From Tubiluchus corallicola (taxonomy: Eukaryota; Priapulida; Priapulimorpha; Priapulimorphida; Tubiluchidae), in contig JAQGDQ010000005.1 of the NCBI GenBank assembly GCA_030141605.1, positions 1,242,180 to 1,306,179 on the forward strand: DNA of 64,000 bases. Direction: 5' to 3'. Below the pieces are notes generated by a model. That model did not search any database and was not told the DNA's origin. It saw only the letters and a program-made list of their open reading frames with translations. Shown one piece after another: positions 1 to 12,400 of the stretch. The position numbers were made by a program, and so were the translations under genes. Every line of letters starts with the position of its first letter. Position 1 is the stretch's first letter.

Positions 1-3000
1 AATGGTCAACAATATTTGGTTTTCATGGAATTACATTGTTGCAGTTTATTGCTGCTTATAAAGACATTAAATTCCAAATCAGTCGTAGCATGGTTATAAA
101 ATGTCTTGCACGCAAGTATTTTGTGAAAAATCTTTATTCTTGTCGAGCCAAGTTTACATGCTGCCTTTGCCTGTGAGTTCTCAGACAACAATGTCAATTT
201 TACATTGGTAATCTGGTTCGGTCATTGTTGCAAAACATAATTGTATTAAGCTATACATTATCATAGAACTTGAAACTGTAAATTTGTGTGTAGTAATTAG
301 ACATAGGTTATGTTAAGTGCCATGCATTTCACAGGGTAACATTAACTTAAAAGAAAACTATCAAAGAACTGGGCGTATTACAGCCAGTATCGAAACAGTA
401 TGTGTTATTGTACTTATCGAAATTCATAAACTAATTGCGTAGCTAAAAGCACATCAGGAAGATGTAGTAGACAAAATGTGAATGTTTAATAATGCACCGG
501 TATGTAGCTATTAATCGTTTTTTGAAAAAATTATTGTATATTAATATACTGCGCTTTTACACATAATGTATAATTGTGTATGTACATTATTAGTCACCAT
601 CATAGTCAAAGACAACTTTACTAAATGTAACTTTTTGTTGGCCGTGCTACATTGTAATGTATGCAATCATGTAAGCAGTATCTTGTCTACTTGCATGTAT
701 ATTTGTTGTGTAACTGATAATTAGCATGACAGAATTATTTAATTTCAAAGGAAAAGTGAGACAATATAATTGTTGTACATATTATATAATTATATATCTA
801 TATTGTGTTTCTAAAGCTTGAAAGTCCAACGAAATGCAGATAGTTAGTGCGCAAATGTGCTTGTGATTAGGTATATGTTTCTCAGTACAGTGTATCACTA
901 ATTGTCAAAATTTGGTGAAATCTATATTTCCCAGATTTGACTGAGTTTAGGACTGCACATTTGTGTACATAATTTTAAATGCAGATGCAAGGTAAGGTTA
1001 GTCTGTAAAACTGTTAAAAAGGCATATTTAGCATAAATCTTTAATGGGCAGCAGTACCCAGTTTAAGACATAACTCTGCTCCATAGTCTAAAAGATTTGT
1101 AAGAGAAAATAAATTTTTTTTAATTACTAAATGCACTAACAAACAGTGAAGGCTAATTTCATTAGCTTTTCATTGTTGCACTTTCTCGGCCATGCATTCT
1201 TGGTGTTACAATGCTTGCTTCCCGGAAAGTACCTTTGATCAAGAAAACAAAACCCAGCCGTGACGTCAGAGCAGCAGGTTGGGCTCATGCTTAAAATAAT
1301 AGGTCAAATGAGCTATGGTCTAAAAACTGTTCTGTTTTCGTCGCTTGAGTTTAGGCTAAATAAACCATTGTTACAACATTCATTAAGACGATAAGACCCA
1401 ATGCATCTGAAGACTTGGAATAATGTAACAGAATTTCAAACAAATATGTACTTATTTATAGTAATACCTAAACCACTTCCTGTGAAAATGGCCAATAAAA
1501 AGGTGCCAGTGGCTGACGACACTGCCCTTGGATCATCCCTTACCTTCCTCATCTGCGACTATAACATAGAGTATTGCGTAGGCACTTATTCTGCAAGTCA
1601 TACTAGAGATAAAGCCAGCTTCTTTATGACCAGTTTTCTTGGTATTGATTTATTTATGCATTGTTGTATAAACATGAAAATTTTACAGTAAGTACAAGTC
1701 CTGTAGTGTGATACGTAACTGTTTTTATCTATAGAAGTTACCATTGTTCTATTGTTCTCTGTACAAACTTTGTATGATTTTGACCATGAAAACTGTTGAA
1801 TATAAGACTATTATTATTGTTTTTATTGCTATTACTGTGAATTTATGTCTGTTTAGTTGATTAGCTGTCTCCGTATGTTTTGTCAGGAACGCTTTACCAA
1901 TGTTCATCGAGATTTCCTTTATCTGACCATATTTTAAGAGATAGTAATTAGGTGATGTATTGCAATTAGAGCCTTGTGCTATTTGGATGATGGAAATCTT
2001 GATTTTGGATAAGCATCTCTCACATGCCTTAGTATAGCAGTATCTCTGTTTTTATATGTTGGTTTGTTATTATTTTTTGTGATGGTTCGCAATATTTTGA
2101 ACTAGTTCTGTTAACGATTTAAATTCTAAATTTAGATGGAGATTGTTATTTTGTGGTTTATATTGCACAGTTATTGTGCACAGACAACTATGACTAATCA
2201 TGTAATAACTTTAATTGTTGTCCATCGTTTTCATCTTTTAATAATAATTTTGTTTATAATGTCATTTGTATAATTATGTTTTGTCATGGAGCGATATTTT
2301 TCCATTTATGCTTTAAAATTTTAATGTTACGAGTCATAATCGTGAAGATTTGAAAGTTGGTTAGTACAAACTGTTTCATAATTATTTTTACCTCTATTTA
2401 TGTACCAAAAATGCTAAAATGCCAAAAACATGCATGATTAACATATAGCCGCATTTGATTTGCGATTCGGAAAACATAGTTTTACTTAGGACAATTCTCT
2501 GAATCTTGAAATGTTGTAGATAGGCCAAACCAAGAATTATTTTGTATTTGCAATGTCGCAAATTGCTTTTACCGAACTCGTAGATGGTAGAATTTTCTAG
2601 TCTGTTTTGATGACACTTGGCGTTGGTAACTTAAGGTTAAAGGTATTTGTTTGATTTATGCCATGCTCTTCAGAAAGCTAATACGTTCTGCATGAAAGAG
2701 TGCCAGAGTGTTGTCAAAACATACTTAGAAAGCCTCTTCTTTTCTGTTCTTTATTAGGGTTCTGGTTTTAACTGTTGTGGTGATCCATGTTAGCAGCTAC
2801 GTGACTGTGCATAGTACTGTAAGATATGAAAATTTCGCTTGTTTGTTTGCCTGTAACAAAATGTTTTACGAAACATTTTTGCCTGAGTAAAACCACTCAC
2901 AGAAATTTTCCGTAATACATTTTTCCTAAATTCCCAAAAAAATTAACGCGTATATGTTATAACATGTTTTACGGTACTTCCTAACAGTATTAACACACGC

Positions 3001-3710
3001 ATAGTTTCGCTTAGCTATTGTCTGTTGAGATATCATCAAAATTTAATTTTTATTGAATGACTAGTAGTTTGTATTGTAATGACTGTCGGTGACACTGTTG
3101 ACTTTTTCTTTTGGATGAACACAGGATCATAGAATTGTGTAAATTCTGCAACAACACGCCGTGCGAGTAATTATAGCTCTTAACGAAATTTAGAGAACTA
3201 GGTTTTGCTATGTACCATTATCCTGGTTAGTTGTTAGAGGTTTGTTCCTGAATATTCAGAATCAAAATTTTATTTCTAGGTCGTGAACATTGTAAAACTA
3301 GTAATTGAATTATTTTGTAGCTTTCCCTGGTACTATTTCTATGTGGAATTGTTTCTTGAAGTAGCTTGATATTATTTTTTACACACTAACTTATCGACGA
3401 AACTTTTAAAAGGGAAATCTTGAGAATAAGGCGCACCGTTTTTGATAACTTCTGAAAAAGTACGCATTTGAGATTGTTCCGTCGGGATTTGTTTTTAAGT
3501 TGCTATATCGATGTCATAAAAAAGGCACCGCATTAATAACCCGAAAAAAGACCTACATGATCCTGCAAAATGGCATGTCACATTGAATAAATAAATCTAG
3601 CATTACCTCTTAAGTGTTTTATTCTGACTGCAATCTGTAGCTTTCAAAACTACAAAACGTCTGACCAGAGTTGCCATCACGAACAAACCATGTAAAAGCG
3701 AGGTCATTCT

Positions 3711-3800
3711 ATTGGTCAAATGACTTAATCCTTAAAAATATTCATGTGGCTTAAGATCTGCCCTCTGGCTATAAATGAGGAAACGCTAACCATCACAATA
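3711..3800 (+). promoter_or_regulatory. TATA/CCAAT-like core promoter candidate
   Basis: ATTGG (an inverted CCAAT box) at about 3,711 precedes CTATAAAT at about 3,769, and a pyrimidine-TCA context lies some 25-30 bases further on. The spacing suits a core promoter, but no coding exon was found downstream and AT-rich DNA gives such matches by chance. Confidence 0.15.
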
Positions 3801-4594
3801 GGATGCTTAGTGTCGTAAATAAACCAAGTTTAGTTTGAAGGTCGTGTAGATATAGCCTTTTAGTGTTTGTTCTCTTGCAGTCCCTAGATTATTTCTGTTT
3901 TACCAGTCACTATAATCGCTTTTGGATTTAATAGCTATGAATTAATTAATGCAAACGAACTATTAGTCGGAAATCTGCCGTTACATTTGTGGTCAAAACC
4001 GACAACTAACCAGTCTTTAATGGTACAAGAGCACTGTGGATGAAGGTAGAGATTAGAACACTTCTTCCATCTCTTCTAAGAGAATATTCCAGTATTCGTA
4101 ATAATAATACTTGTCATTAATAATCTTGTAATGATTTATTGATTAGTTGAGATTTGGCCTGTTACCGAATATCTAACTCTTAGTCGAGCGTACGCCTCAG
4201 AGATACACGGGGAATAATTAGCACAACTTCTGAGTATGCGTGCAGATTATGCACAATGTGTGCGTATGCACTGCATAAACCCTTACATAGAACCACCCTG
4301 CTTTTATTGTTACCGTCTTACTCATCACAAGCCTTTAGGCACCAAGTATTTTTCAATGGTTAAATATCAGCAATGGAAGTCATTTGGCAAAAATTCTTGA
4401 AATGCTTCTTAATGGCGTGGTTCACTTGTGCAGTAGTGCGTGCGCATATATTAACACAGATAAACAGACGAGATGCTCAAAGTGTTATTTTTAGTCAGCA
4501 CAATCTCTGGGACGGGTTTGACTTTTTTCAGGTAACATGCCAAATCACTTTGTCTTGCATAAAATCATGTCGAATTTGTAAGTATGACGATGAT

Positions 4595-4600
4595 AATAAA
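4595..4600 (+). promoter_or_regulatory. Poly(A) signal AATAAA with U/GU-rich downstream element
   Basis: AATAAA at 4,595-4,600 is followed within 40 bases by a T/G-rich run (about 4,617-4,640), the usual arrangement of a metazoan cleavage site. It fits the end of a + strand transcript from the left. A second AATAAA lies near 3,586. Confidence 0.4.
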
Positions 4601-5233
4601 TTTTGATTTTGAAATTCTCTGTATTTGGTTTTTTTCTTTTGTAATACACGTATTGGCCGCACTACAAAAAGGCTTGCTAGCAACATAGCACTCTAATATG
4701 CCATAGATGATATGTGCACTTGATAAACTTTTTCATCACATGCTTCACAGCAGCCACACTGGCCTGGTTTTGACGTAATCTTACTTCTGTCAACCGTGGT
4801 TTCATAATTTCACAAACTGGACAAAAGTTTAAACAAAGGGTTATAAAGCCGAGTGATGAAGGCGTTGCATTTGTTACTAACTCACTGTTTACATAGATAA
4901 CACCGTGTAATACTCGCAGTCTGCCTGAAATCACTGCTTTATTGTCGTTACTATATACATACTATACCATAATTCGCAGTTACTACATGCATTATATATA
5001 TATTGTTTTTTATTATCGTTACATCGTCTGGTTGTATTATTTTTACGATACATTTTAATCGAGCATGCGCCAAAATGAAATTAATTACCGTTAAGTAAGT
5101 GAATATGAACATGCTGCTTTTAAAGTAATTAGGAATTCTGCACCTTTTAAACTTGCATTGATCCAAAACATGGTTGAGCTCAAGCTTTAGAATAGACTAT
5201 TTAATATGATTGTCTGCCACAGGCTCAGCTTTA

Positions 5234-5248
5234 TCGCCATCTAGCGGG
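5234..5248 (-). promoter_or_regulatory. CTCF-like binding motif
   Basis: On the - strand the bases read CCCGCTAGATGGCGA. They match the core CTCF consensus (CC-A/G-C-Y-AG-R-K-GGC-R) at nearly every position, including the invariant AG..GGCG block. The site lies in the short gap between the + poly(A) signal at 4,595 and the distal - strand poly(A) signal at 5,689, a plausible place for an insulator between converging genes. A single motif match is not proof of binding. Confidence 0.4.
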
Positions 5249-5328
5249 AGAATAACGTGCATTCCAGACAGCAGTTTTCATTTACTCGTGGTAATCGCAT
5301 TTCAGTTTACTTAAAATATTTAATTACC

Positions 5329-5540
5329 CCGGTTTGCTGAGGCATAAAACGGTGTTAGAGCAGCGCCCACTTTGCACTTACTGACGAGGAAGGGACAACT
5401 GTTTCATTATAAATTCCAGGGGTAATAATTCCGACTGACCTTGAGCCTTGGACTAAGCCCTATAAACAAGTAAACAACAATGCGGCCATCATTTCAAGAG
5501 TGGGCGCTTGTAGTACCTTTATAACCATAGCAGTTTGCGG
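5329..5540. mobile_element. Small element with imperfect terminal inverted repeats (MITE-like)
   Basis: The left arm (5,329-5,374) and the reverse complement of the right arm (5,495-5,540) share a gapped match of about 45 bases, including an exact AGCGCCCACT block (5,362-5,371 against 5,499-5,508), near-identical outer ends beginning CCG, and a shared ATAAA. The 212-bp unit is too short to code for a transposase. I could not see a convincing target-site duplication. It could also be a structured regulatory palindrome. Confidence 0.4.
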
Positions 5541-5688
5541 ATTTGAATAAATACTCTTACTTTACGAGTTTATTTAAAATTAAGCAAAAGAGTGTAACAG
5601 TAACCAATACTTAGTTTTAAAAACTTTTAAACACCAAAAAACATACAAGACAAGTCATTAAAATTACTCTGATATACAATCATAATCA

Positions 5689-5694
5689 TTTATT
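5689..5694 (-). promoter_or_regulatory. Candidate distal poly(A) signal of the ORP gene
   Basis: AATAAA on the - strand, with a TTTTTGGTGTTT-type GU-rich stretch about 50-60 bases downstream (near 5,625-5,640). Confidence 0.3.
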
Positions 5695-8600
5695 ATATTA
5701 TTATACAATAAAAATGGCATCTTACCATCTAGCATAATTTTAATAAAAAATTACTACCAATACAGAACTATGAAGGCTCCATTTTTATAAATAAGCATCC
5801 CTGTTTATTTATAGCTATGTGGAATATGGAATAGTGGAAGATGGCTTTTGTGTGGCAACAGTGCACGAGTAGAGGTAAAAATTATTTTTTTAAGAATACA
5901 GCCCAGTTATAAGCTATTTGCTGACTGAAGTCTAGCAAAGAGTTGAAAGAAATTTGTATTATATCCAGAGTGCAAAAAGTTGGAGCGCACAAGTCCATTG
6001 ACAGTCCATAAGAGACCCCTGCTGGTCACTCCTAAACATTCCAGTAGGTGCATGAAGGGTACGTTCTTTAAAATACACCCAGGCAGTTTAACTTATGCTT
6101 CATATTGCATTTTAATTTGCACTTTAGTATAGTATATAAACGGAATTAGCAGGAAAAATTTTGTTTATGTACTCTTATTATTGATGGGATACTCTTAACG
6201 ACAGAATTGGTGTGAGGTCTTCCTACCTGGTGCATCAGCTGGAAAATTCAACAACCCAAAAAATGAATCTCCAATAAACTACCGATGCCAAACCTTTTCC
6301 ACTTGACATGTAAATAATCTTCAGTTAAACACAGAACCTGATAAGTATAATGTGGCGCCATCGCTTGAGGGCAGTAAACATTATCACTCTTACAACAGAT
6401 TGTTATCTAGATAATATCTAAATACATAACCGAAGCTTTTATTATGAAACATTTACATAGTAATGGCAATTACTAACCAGACAACGGTGCGTAAAAAGTT
6501 CCTTAAAATATACAATACTTCTGGGCCTAAGGCAGTAGGTGAGTGGTCATGGTGTGACTACTTAATGACTGAAGTTAAGCAATTATCAGGACGTTGGACA
6601 ATCTTAGAAACAGCCTTTAGGTGGCTTTGATCTTATTTGCCAGCTCCAGCTATTCCTCTTATCGAGGGAGGATATATATATATATATATATGCACGTATA
6701 TACACCTTGATTCATATGCACCTATGCTAATTCACGGTCTGATCTTAAAAGAATATCCTTGATAAATAGTAAGGTTCTTGTAACCATCCAAATTAAGAAA
6801 GTCCTGTTGGTCAATGTCTGGTTGTGAGTTCAAGCCGTGTAAAAACGCACTACAAATTCCATTAAAATTTGATTTATAAAAGTGAGTTTAGTTTAAACTG
6901 ACAAAAATACTATAACAGATATTTTCCTACAGTAGAAATGTGTCTTACTTTAATTAGGAATGGAGGACTATAACCCTGTAGGAAAAAATCTTCTTAAAAT
7001 GCCAATAAACACTTTTACTTGTAATTTCAAATGTTACTGTCACACTGCTTTAGTTATAAGAAACAGAATGAGTGAACAGAGTAATAAAAACAATAGAGGC
7101 ACTGCTTACAGGTAACAAAATGGTCAAGTTGTTTAATTAAAAGTTAAAGTCAAAATCTTTACAAAGCTGCCTTAAACGAAATTAATGACCAGAACAGTTG
7201 TACATTCAATGTGCTTAAGTGATCTTACATTTGTTGGGTTCAAACTTTTTAAATCTTACCAGTTTCATTTATGTTAAAGTACCGAAGGCAATTATGGTTT
7301 TGTATAATACTGACTTCTGTACAAAATACTTACATGGGGCTCGCTAGCATAAGGTTTCTAAAAGTGTGATAAAAATTTCGGCGCAGTACTATTTAGACAT
7401 AAGAAGCAAAGCATCTTTGCTTACTCCAGTACCTAAAACAAGCTGGTCCGTGTCCTGTATAGTTTACCGAAAGTGACAGGTGAAACATTTTGGGGTTCTT
7501 AAACATAGAGCCAAACCATTTTTCGCAAACACAACATGGCAACTGGAAGATTAAAATGTCTATAATCTCACCGATAACTACAGTACTTGCCTTTTTGAAA
7601 CACGTAAAATAAAAATTGAGGAAAAGTGAAACATTTGCAGGACTAAACTTGTCACATGCTGACTAAAAACCTGTTGCCTAAATACAAGTACATATAGAAA
7701 CCACAAACTGTTGATGTTGACGGTAAACACTTGACTAAAGGAAAACAGAATGGTTTGTCAGACCATACTGCATTTTGATTTTTGATCCATGGTCTAATGT
7801 AAATGCTTCATTATCTACAGTAATTACCAAGAATGTTTCTGGTGATCAAATATTATCTTAGAAACTTAATGAGTTGTCAGCAAGCATAGCCAGCGATCAC
7901 GTCAGTGTTGAGGAAAATTATCCTACTACATATTTCGCTCATGTCCAAAAAAGCAAAAGTTTAAATAGGCATTGGTGTGCGGCACTCATAATGAAAAACA
8001 AACTGAAAAATTTCAAGTTCAACTTCAGCATGTCAAAGTTGAAGTTTATCACTGGGCTAATATTGATGAAAGGATCAATGTTACCAGGTTGCCTGACGTC
8101 GTGACTAAGTTTCATTCAGCTGATCCAGTACAGTGCTAAAATGTGCAAGAAATGCTGAATATCTCTACATATTTCTAAAAAGCAAGCACTGTAGCATATC
8201 TAAATACATATGGCTGATGACAGCATGCGACAAATAGGGTTCTGTAGTAATAATTATTTAATGCAAGTCATCATTAAAAACAATATTTTCCCTTTCAGCA
8301 TGTTAGACTGTTAGATCATTCTGAACTATGGCCTAAAATGTGGTACTGTATTCCTTTAACTTTTAAATTTACCTTAGTTCACAACTAATATCTTGGATCT
8401 AAAAGTAACTTGAAGCACAAGAAAACCCTTCATAAACATAAAGCTTAAAAAAATTGTTTTGAAATTTTATATCACTTACATACTGCCTTTTTGCGTGCAG
8501 GACTTCAATCGGCAGTGACATTGTATAAAACATGTAAATTTAAACTCCCGCGAGTGATGACCATTAGATGCAGTCATTTTCACGACAGGTCATTTGAAAC

Positions 8601-8928
8601 AAGTTTAGGTAACATTTTGCAAAGTTTGAAAAAATAATCAGAGCATTCGTAGCACACCAGTCACTAACTAAATAAAATTTAAAATTACTGTATCTGGTCA
8701 ATAAGATAAAAAATATGTTTTTTGGTTAAGTGAGTGGTGCACCCTGGAGGGTGAGTCAGCGAAATTTTACCAATTGGTCAAAACATTTTAAATAATTAAT
8801 AATTTTCTTTTCTAGTTACATAAGTCTTTCTAGCAGGTAAGAGAAAATCTAAGTAACATAGATTTGCACGGAAAGTCTTTTGAGACATAATTTAACATTG
8901 CCTTTTCTTCCCTTGATTTACGTTTAGT

Positions 8929-8942
8929 ACATGACGTCATGT
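8929..8942. promoter_or_regulatory. Perfect palindrome containing a CRE (TGACGTCA)
   Basis: ACATGACGTCATGT is a 14-base perfect palindrome with a full CREB/ATF site at its centre. It lies in the predicted 3' UTR. Another TGACGTCA occurs at 1,261-1,268. Function is unknown. Confidence 0.25.
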
Positions 8943-9335
8943 AATGGCGACATCGGAACAGTATCGCAGGAGATTTAAAATGAAACCAAACTAAAATTCC
9001 TTTCAGTGAGAGTAAGATATACGCCTAAAATTGCTATACGGTAATATAATTTTTTAAGGCGACTTTTCTGAAATCTACTTCAGGTATCCCTTTTCTTGTC
9101 CTTTAAAACAAGCAAAAATTAAACATTATGTGTCACATTATACTGCTATTCCTACTAGTACCTGTGTCATATTATAAAACCTGTAATTCTGCACAGTTAA
9201 TTAATAACGTTAATTATAATTATTTATACATGTGAGTATAATTAACAAGAACTGTGATAACTTCCTGTACATATAAAAAATACCTCTAATTTGATATAAC
9301 AAGATGACTGACTATGTATTGCACATGTGCAAAGG

Positions 9336-9429
9336 TCACCAAAGCTTTGCGAAAGTCAAATTCATAAAACCAGGCTCCTTCCTTTGTTTCCAATACAAAC
9401 CATTGTACACGTATGTCTCATCTTTTTGT
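9336..9429 (-). CDS. OSBPL3/6/7: ORP exon 19: C-terminus and stop
   Basis: Acceptor TTGTTTACAG. It encodes [19 protein letters not shown] and ends KLW before TGA at 9,336-9,338. Vertebrate ORP3/6 end in the same W-V-S-N-x-T-Y-W-x-x-R-K-x-P-G-F ... LW pattern. Confidence 0.92.
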
Positions 9430-12400
9430 CTGTAAACAAAAACCGATTTTATATTTCTGTCAGTATGCCGATCGTTAGGTGCCACAGTCCCCCATCTTCC
9501 ACTAAATTTAAAATAAATGGCGACAAAATATCGACAGTCTTGCTGTCTCATAATTGAGTATATCTGATAGCAACATTAGTATTTTAATTCTCCAAAATGC
9601 ATAGCTGGATTTTAAGTTTTCACAATATTTTTCTGATGTTGTCACCTCTGAGTTGACTTGGCTCTAATGAGTAGGCTTTGATAAGTAACAAAGGTTAGCC
9701 AGTAAAACTGTGATAAATCGGTCTTTGTAGAGTTAGAAAAACTGAAATACAAAAACTGCCCATCAAAAAGGGACAACTTTAAGCATCCTAATGAAGGAAG
9801 TTTTTAAGTTACACTTCGGGGTAAACTATGCCAAGCAGTAAGGGGCATAGCACACAGTAAACATTGTCCTGACAGTCTGCTATGTAATTACCTGTGCATG
9901 ATGACAACTATAAAGCACAGTCACAAATAAAATACAAAACATTAGCCACAGGAATTAGCAATAAAGCTTAACTAACAGCAAAGACAACTAACAGCTGCTA
10001 CTTACTTAAACCATCGGCTTTCATATTCAAAACCATCCTCTTCTCTCTTTTTTCTGCGTTCCCGCTGCAGCACTTCTAAACGATGTTTTTCCGCTTCAGC
10101 AACTTGCACATTTCCTTCTTCCAAAGCCCTAGATAAACACAGATATTACATCAGTATAAATTCCAAGGATTGCACTAACTAAATAAAAATGCTCTAACTA
10201 CACCTTAACCACAATTTTAAGTTGTATGACTCGGGCACAGTTAAAAAATAATAAAACAATGTCGGATACCTTTTTGTAGTAGCAAGTACTAGAATAACAA
10301 AAATCTTAATTCTCGAACTCCAAGCTAAGGAAGCCAGTTCAGCTGCTTACCTCTGATCAGGTCGCAATCTCGTGTCAGTCGGCGGAAGAAACTTTGCCAG
10401 ATCTTCATCCAGTTCATTGAGCTCAATAGCAAAGCGTGTGAACCCATAATATTGTTCAAAGTCTTGTGGCATAGCGCCAGGACGCCAAACACAGCGTGCA
10501 TGTGGCGAAATACCACAATATAAACCCTCATTCCACTTCCCGTAAAGTTCATACACAATTGAACTGTTCACATCCATGACTGATCCGTGCACTTCCGAAG
10601 CTTTCTGAGACCAGTATCCAGCCTACAATAGATTTTTTACATATAAATATACTTTTTAATGCAAAAAATAAGGCAAGAGAAATAAAAACTATAATTCATT
10701 AAGATTTTTTTACCTTAACAAAATCCAATTTACAAAGAACATCAGCGGACTGAATCAGCATTTCACCATATTGGTCAACCCAACGTTGACCACCAAGGAG
10801 ATTATGGATACATGTGGTAACCTTATTCCATTTATAAGTTTCGTTCCACCTAATGACAATAATAACATTAAACATTAGTCATGCTTTAGTAATACAAATC
10901 CCAGTTACTGACTCTGACAACCAGTTCTAAAATAATAGCAAATTGGCACTACTGCAAGAACTGCGACCTACTTCATTTGATACTCTGTTAAACAGATCTT
11001 CAATATAAAACAAATAACAAGCCTAACTGCACCCACCCTGCACAAGACCACATTAAACATAAACGTCAAAATTTTAAGTTTCGTAACTGAGAATTGTAAG
11101 TTCCAGTTCTGACTTTCGACTTATGCAAAAAAGAGTTACAGTGGAGTAAACAAACTTTCAGTACCAAGCATGAATAAGCCATACCACAGAATAGAAAATT
11201 ATATGCTTTGTAGGGTTCATCAATTACAGCACATATTAGCGTCCAGCTGACTTAAAACATCAATGCAAAAATAATTTGAAAAAATGATAAAATACAGCTA
11301 CTTGGAGCTTAAACAGCAGAAATCTTAGCAAACTATTTAGAAAATTAGCACCTTGGCAAGAATACGCTGCAATAACCAATAGGCTGCACCTCCATTGACT
11401 TTCCCCAGAATTTGTTCTTGAAACGAACATCAGCCCAGTATGTAAAATTTTTCGATTCACCATGGCATACTGATACTGGTGGATGATGTGAAACCTGAAT
11501 ACACGTGAATCATAAATTAATGTCATTGTGTTAATAGGTCTGTTATGAAGTCTCTTCTAAAGCCTTACAACTTAAATGTTTGGTACATGGTAGTTAACGC
11601 TTGATGCACAAACTCGCAAACTTTCCAAGTTTTGTTCAGACTAAGACATTATTGAAATGAGGAAGACATTTGACTTATTTTCTTAATTTAACACAGTCTG
11701 AATTAATTTAACCCAGCAATTATTATTAATGAAAATTCAGCACAAATAAATACAAACGTATTAAGACGATGTTAGTTACACGCCGCGTGTTTGCTGTAAG
11801 AAATAATCACCCTAGTAATTTATCATTGGCATTCACCATTGGTACTTATAATTTTAATTTCATTGCACTGTAACAACAACACAACTGGCACAAAATAATT
11901 AACCATAAATTGTTTTTTTCATTTTAATTTTCTTAGTCAAAATTGAATTGCTTCAACTGCTAAATCTCATAAATTTGTATAATCTTTCCGCTAGATAAAC
12001 ATTACAAACGATGATCAGAACAAAAACATGTTGAGAGTGTTAAGCACTTTGCAAGCTACAGTAACTTTTAAAATAAATCTAATAGCTTTTACAACATAAA
12101 AGAATTAAATGCTCATAGCCTTAACATCAAAGACATTAAAAAATCCTATAACGTACCTGTTCTGCAATAAATTGGAAGCCTTTATCTTCACGAATACATT
12201 CATATGTTTCTCCTAGAAGAGGATTGAAAGGTTTTGAACCTGCCCTGTAGTAGGTTGAGGCATATCCCGACACAGCAAATGCAGCCACGTATACCTGCCA
12301 TGATTAAAATACAAGTGACCATTTTAACAAATGCAAGAAATTAAAATTTCTTCTAAACACCATCTGAGATTAACAATAACTGGTTACTGAATAGTAATAA

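Larger units (their letters stand above)
1..4620 (+). other. Non-coding flank, probably the 3' part of a + strand gene entering from the left
   Basis: I found no exon I can defend here. The open frames present (for example 1,401-1,691 and 4,373-4,606) have no recognisable domain and look like chance AT-rich frames. The + strand is visibly T-rich, as are the introns of the + strand gene at 38.9-64 kb, whereas the - strand gene next door is A-rich on the + strand. The stretch ends with a poly(A) signal at 4,595. I infer a long 3' UTR or terminal intron of a gene starting outside the window. A TATA/CCAAT-like pair near 3.71-3.78 kb is the competing explanation. Confidence 0.35.
5689..9335 (-). 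other. Probable 3' UTR of the ORP gene
   Basis: No further coding exon follows the stop codon at 9,336. The stretch is A-rich on the + strand (T-rich on the coding strand), like the gene's introns, and the first well-placed - strand AATAAA is seen as TTTATT at 5,689-5,694, followed on the - strand by a T/G-rich run. A second candidate lies near 5,804. The UTR would then be about 3.6 kb. An earlier cleavage site cannot be excluded. Confidence 0.35.

Noticed and set aside
1401-1691. 96-codon + strand frame
   Set aside because: No domain, no fitting splice sites, composition like the surrounding AT-rich DNA.
4373-4606. 77-codon + strand frame with a hydrophobic start and an internal CAG|GTAACA
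   Set aside because: Could mimic a signal-peptide exon, but no partner exon was found and it overlaps a strong poly(A) signal.
6356-6378. Second GGCGCC / GAGGGCAG CTCF-like word
   Set aside because: Several mismatches to the core consensus in either orientation.
10325-10592. Two overlapping - strand frames at ORP exon 17
   Set aside because: Only the phase that joins exons 16 and 18 (ending LRPDQR) is real; the other is a shadow.
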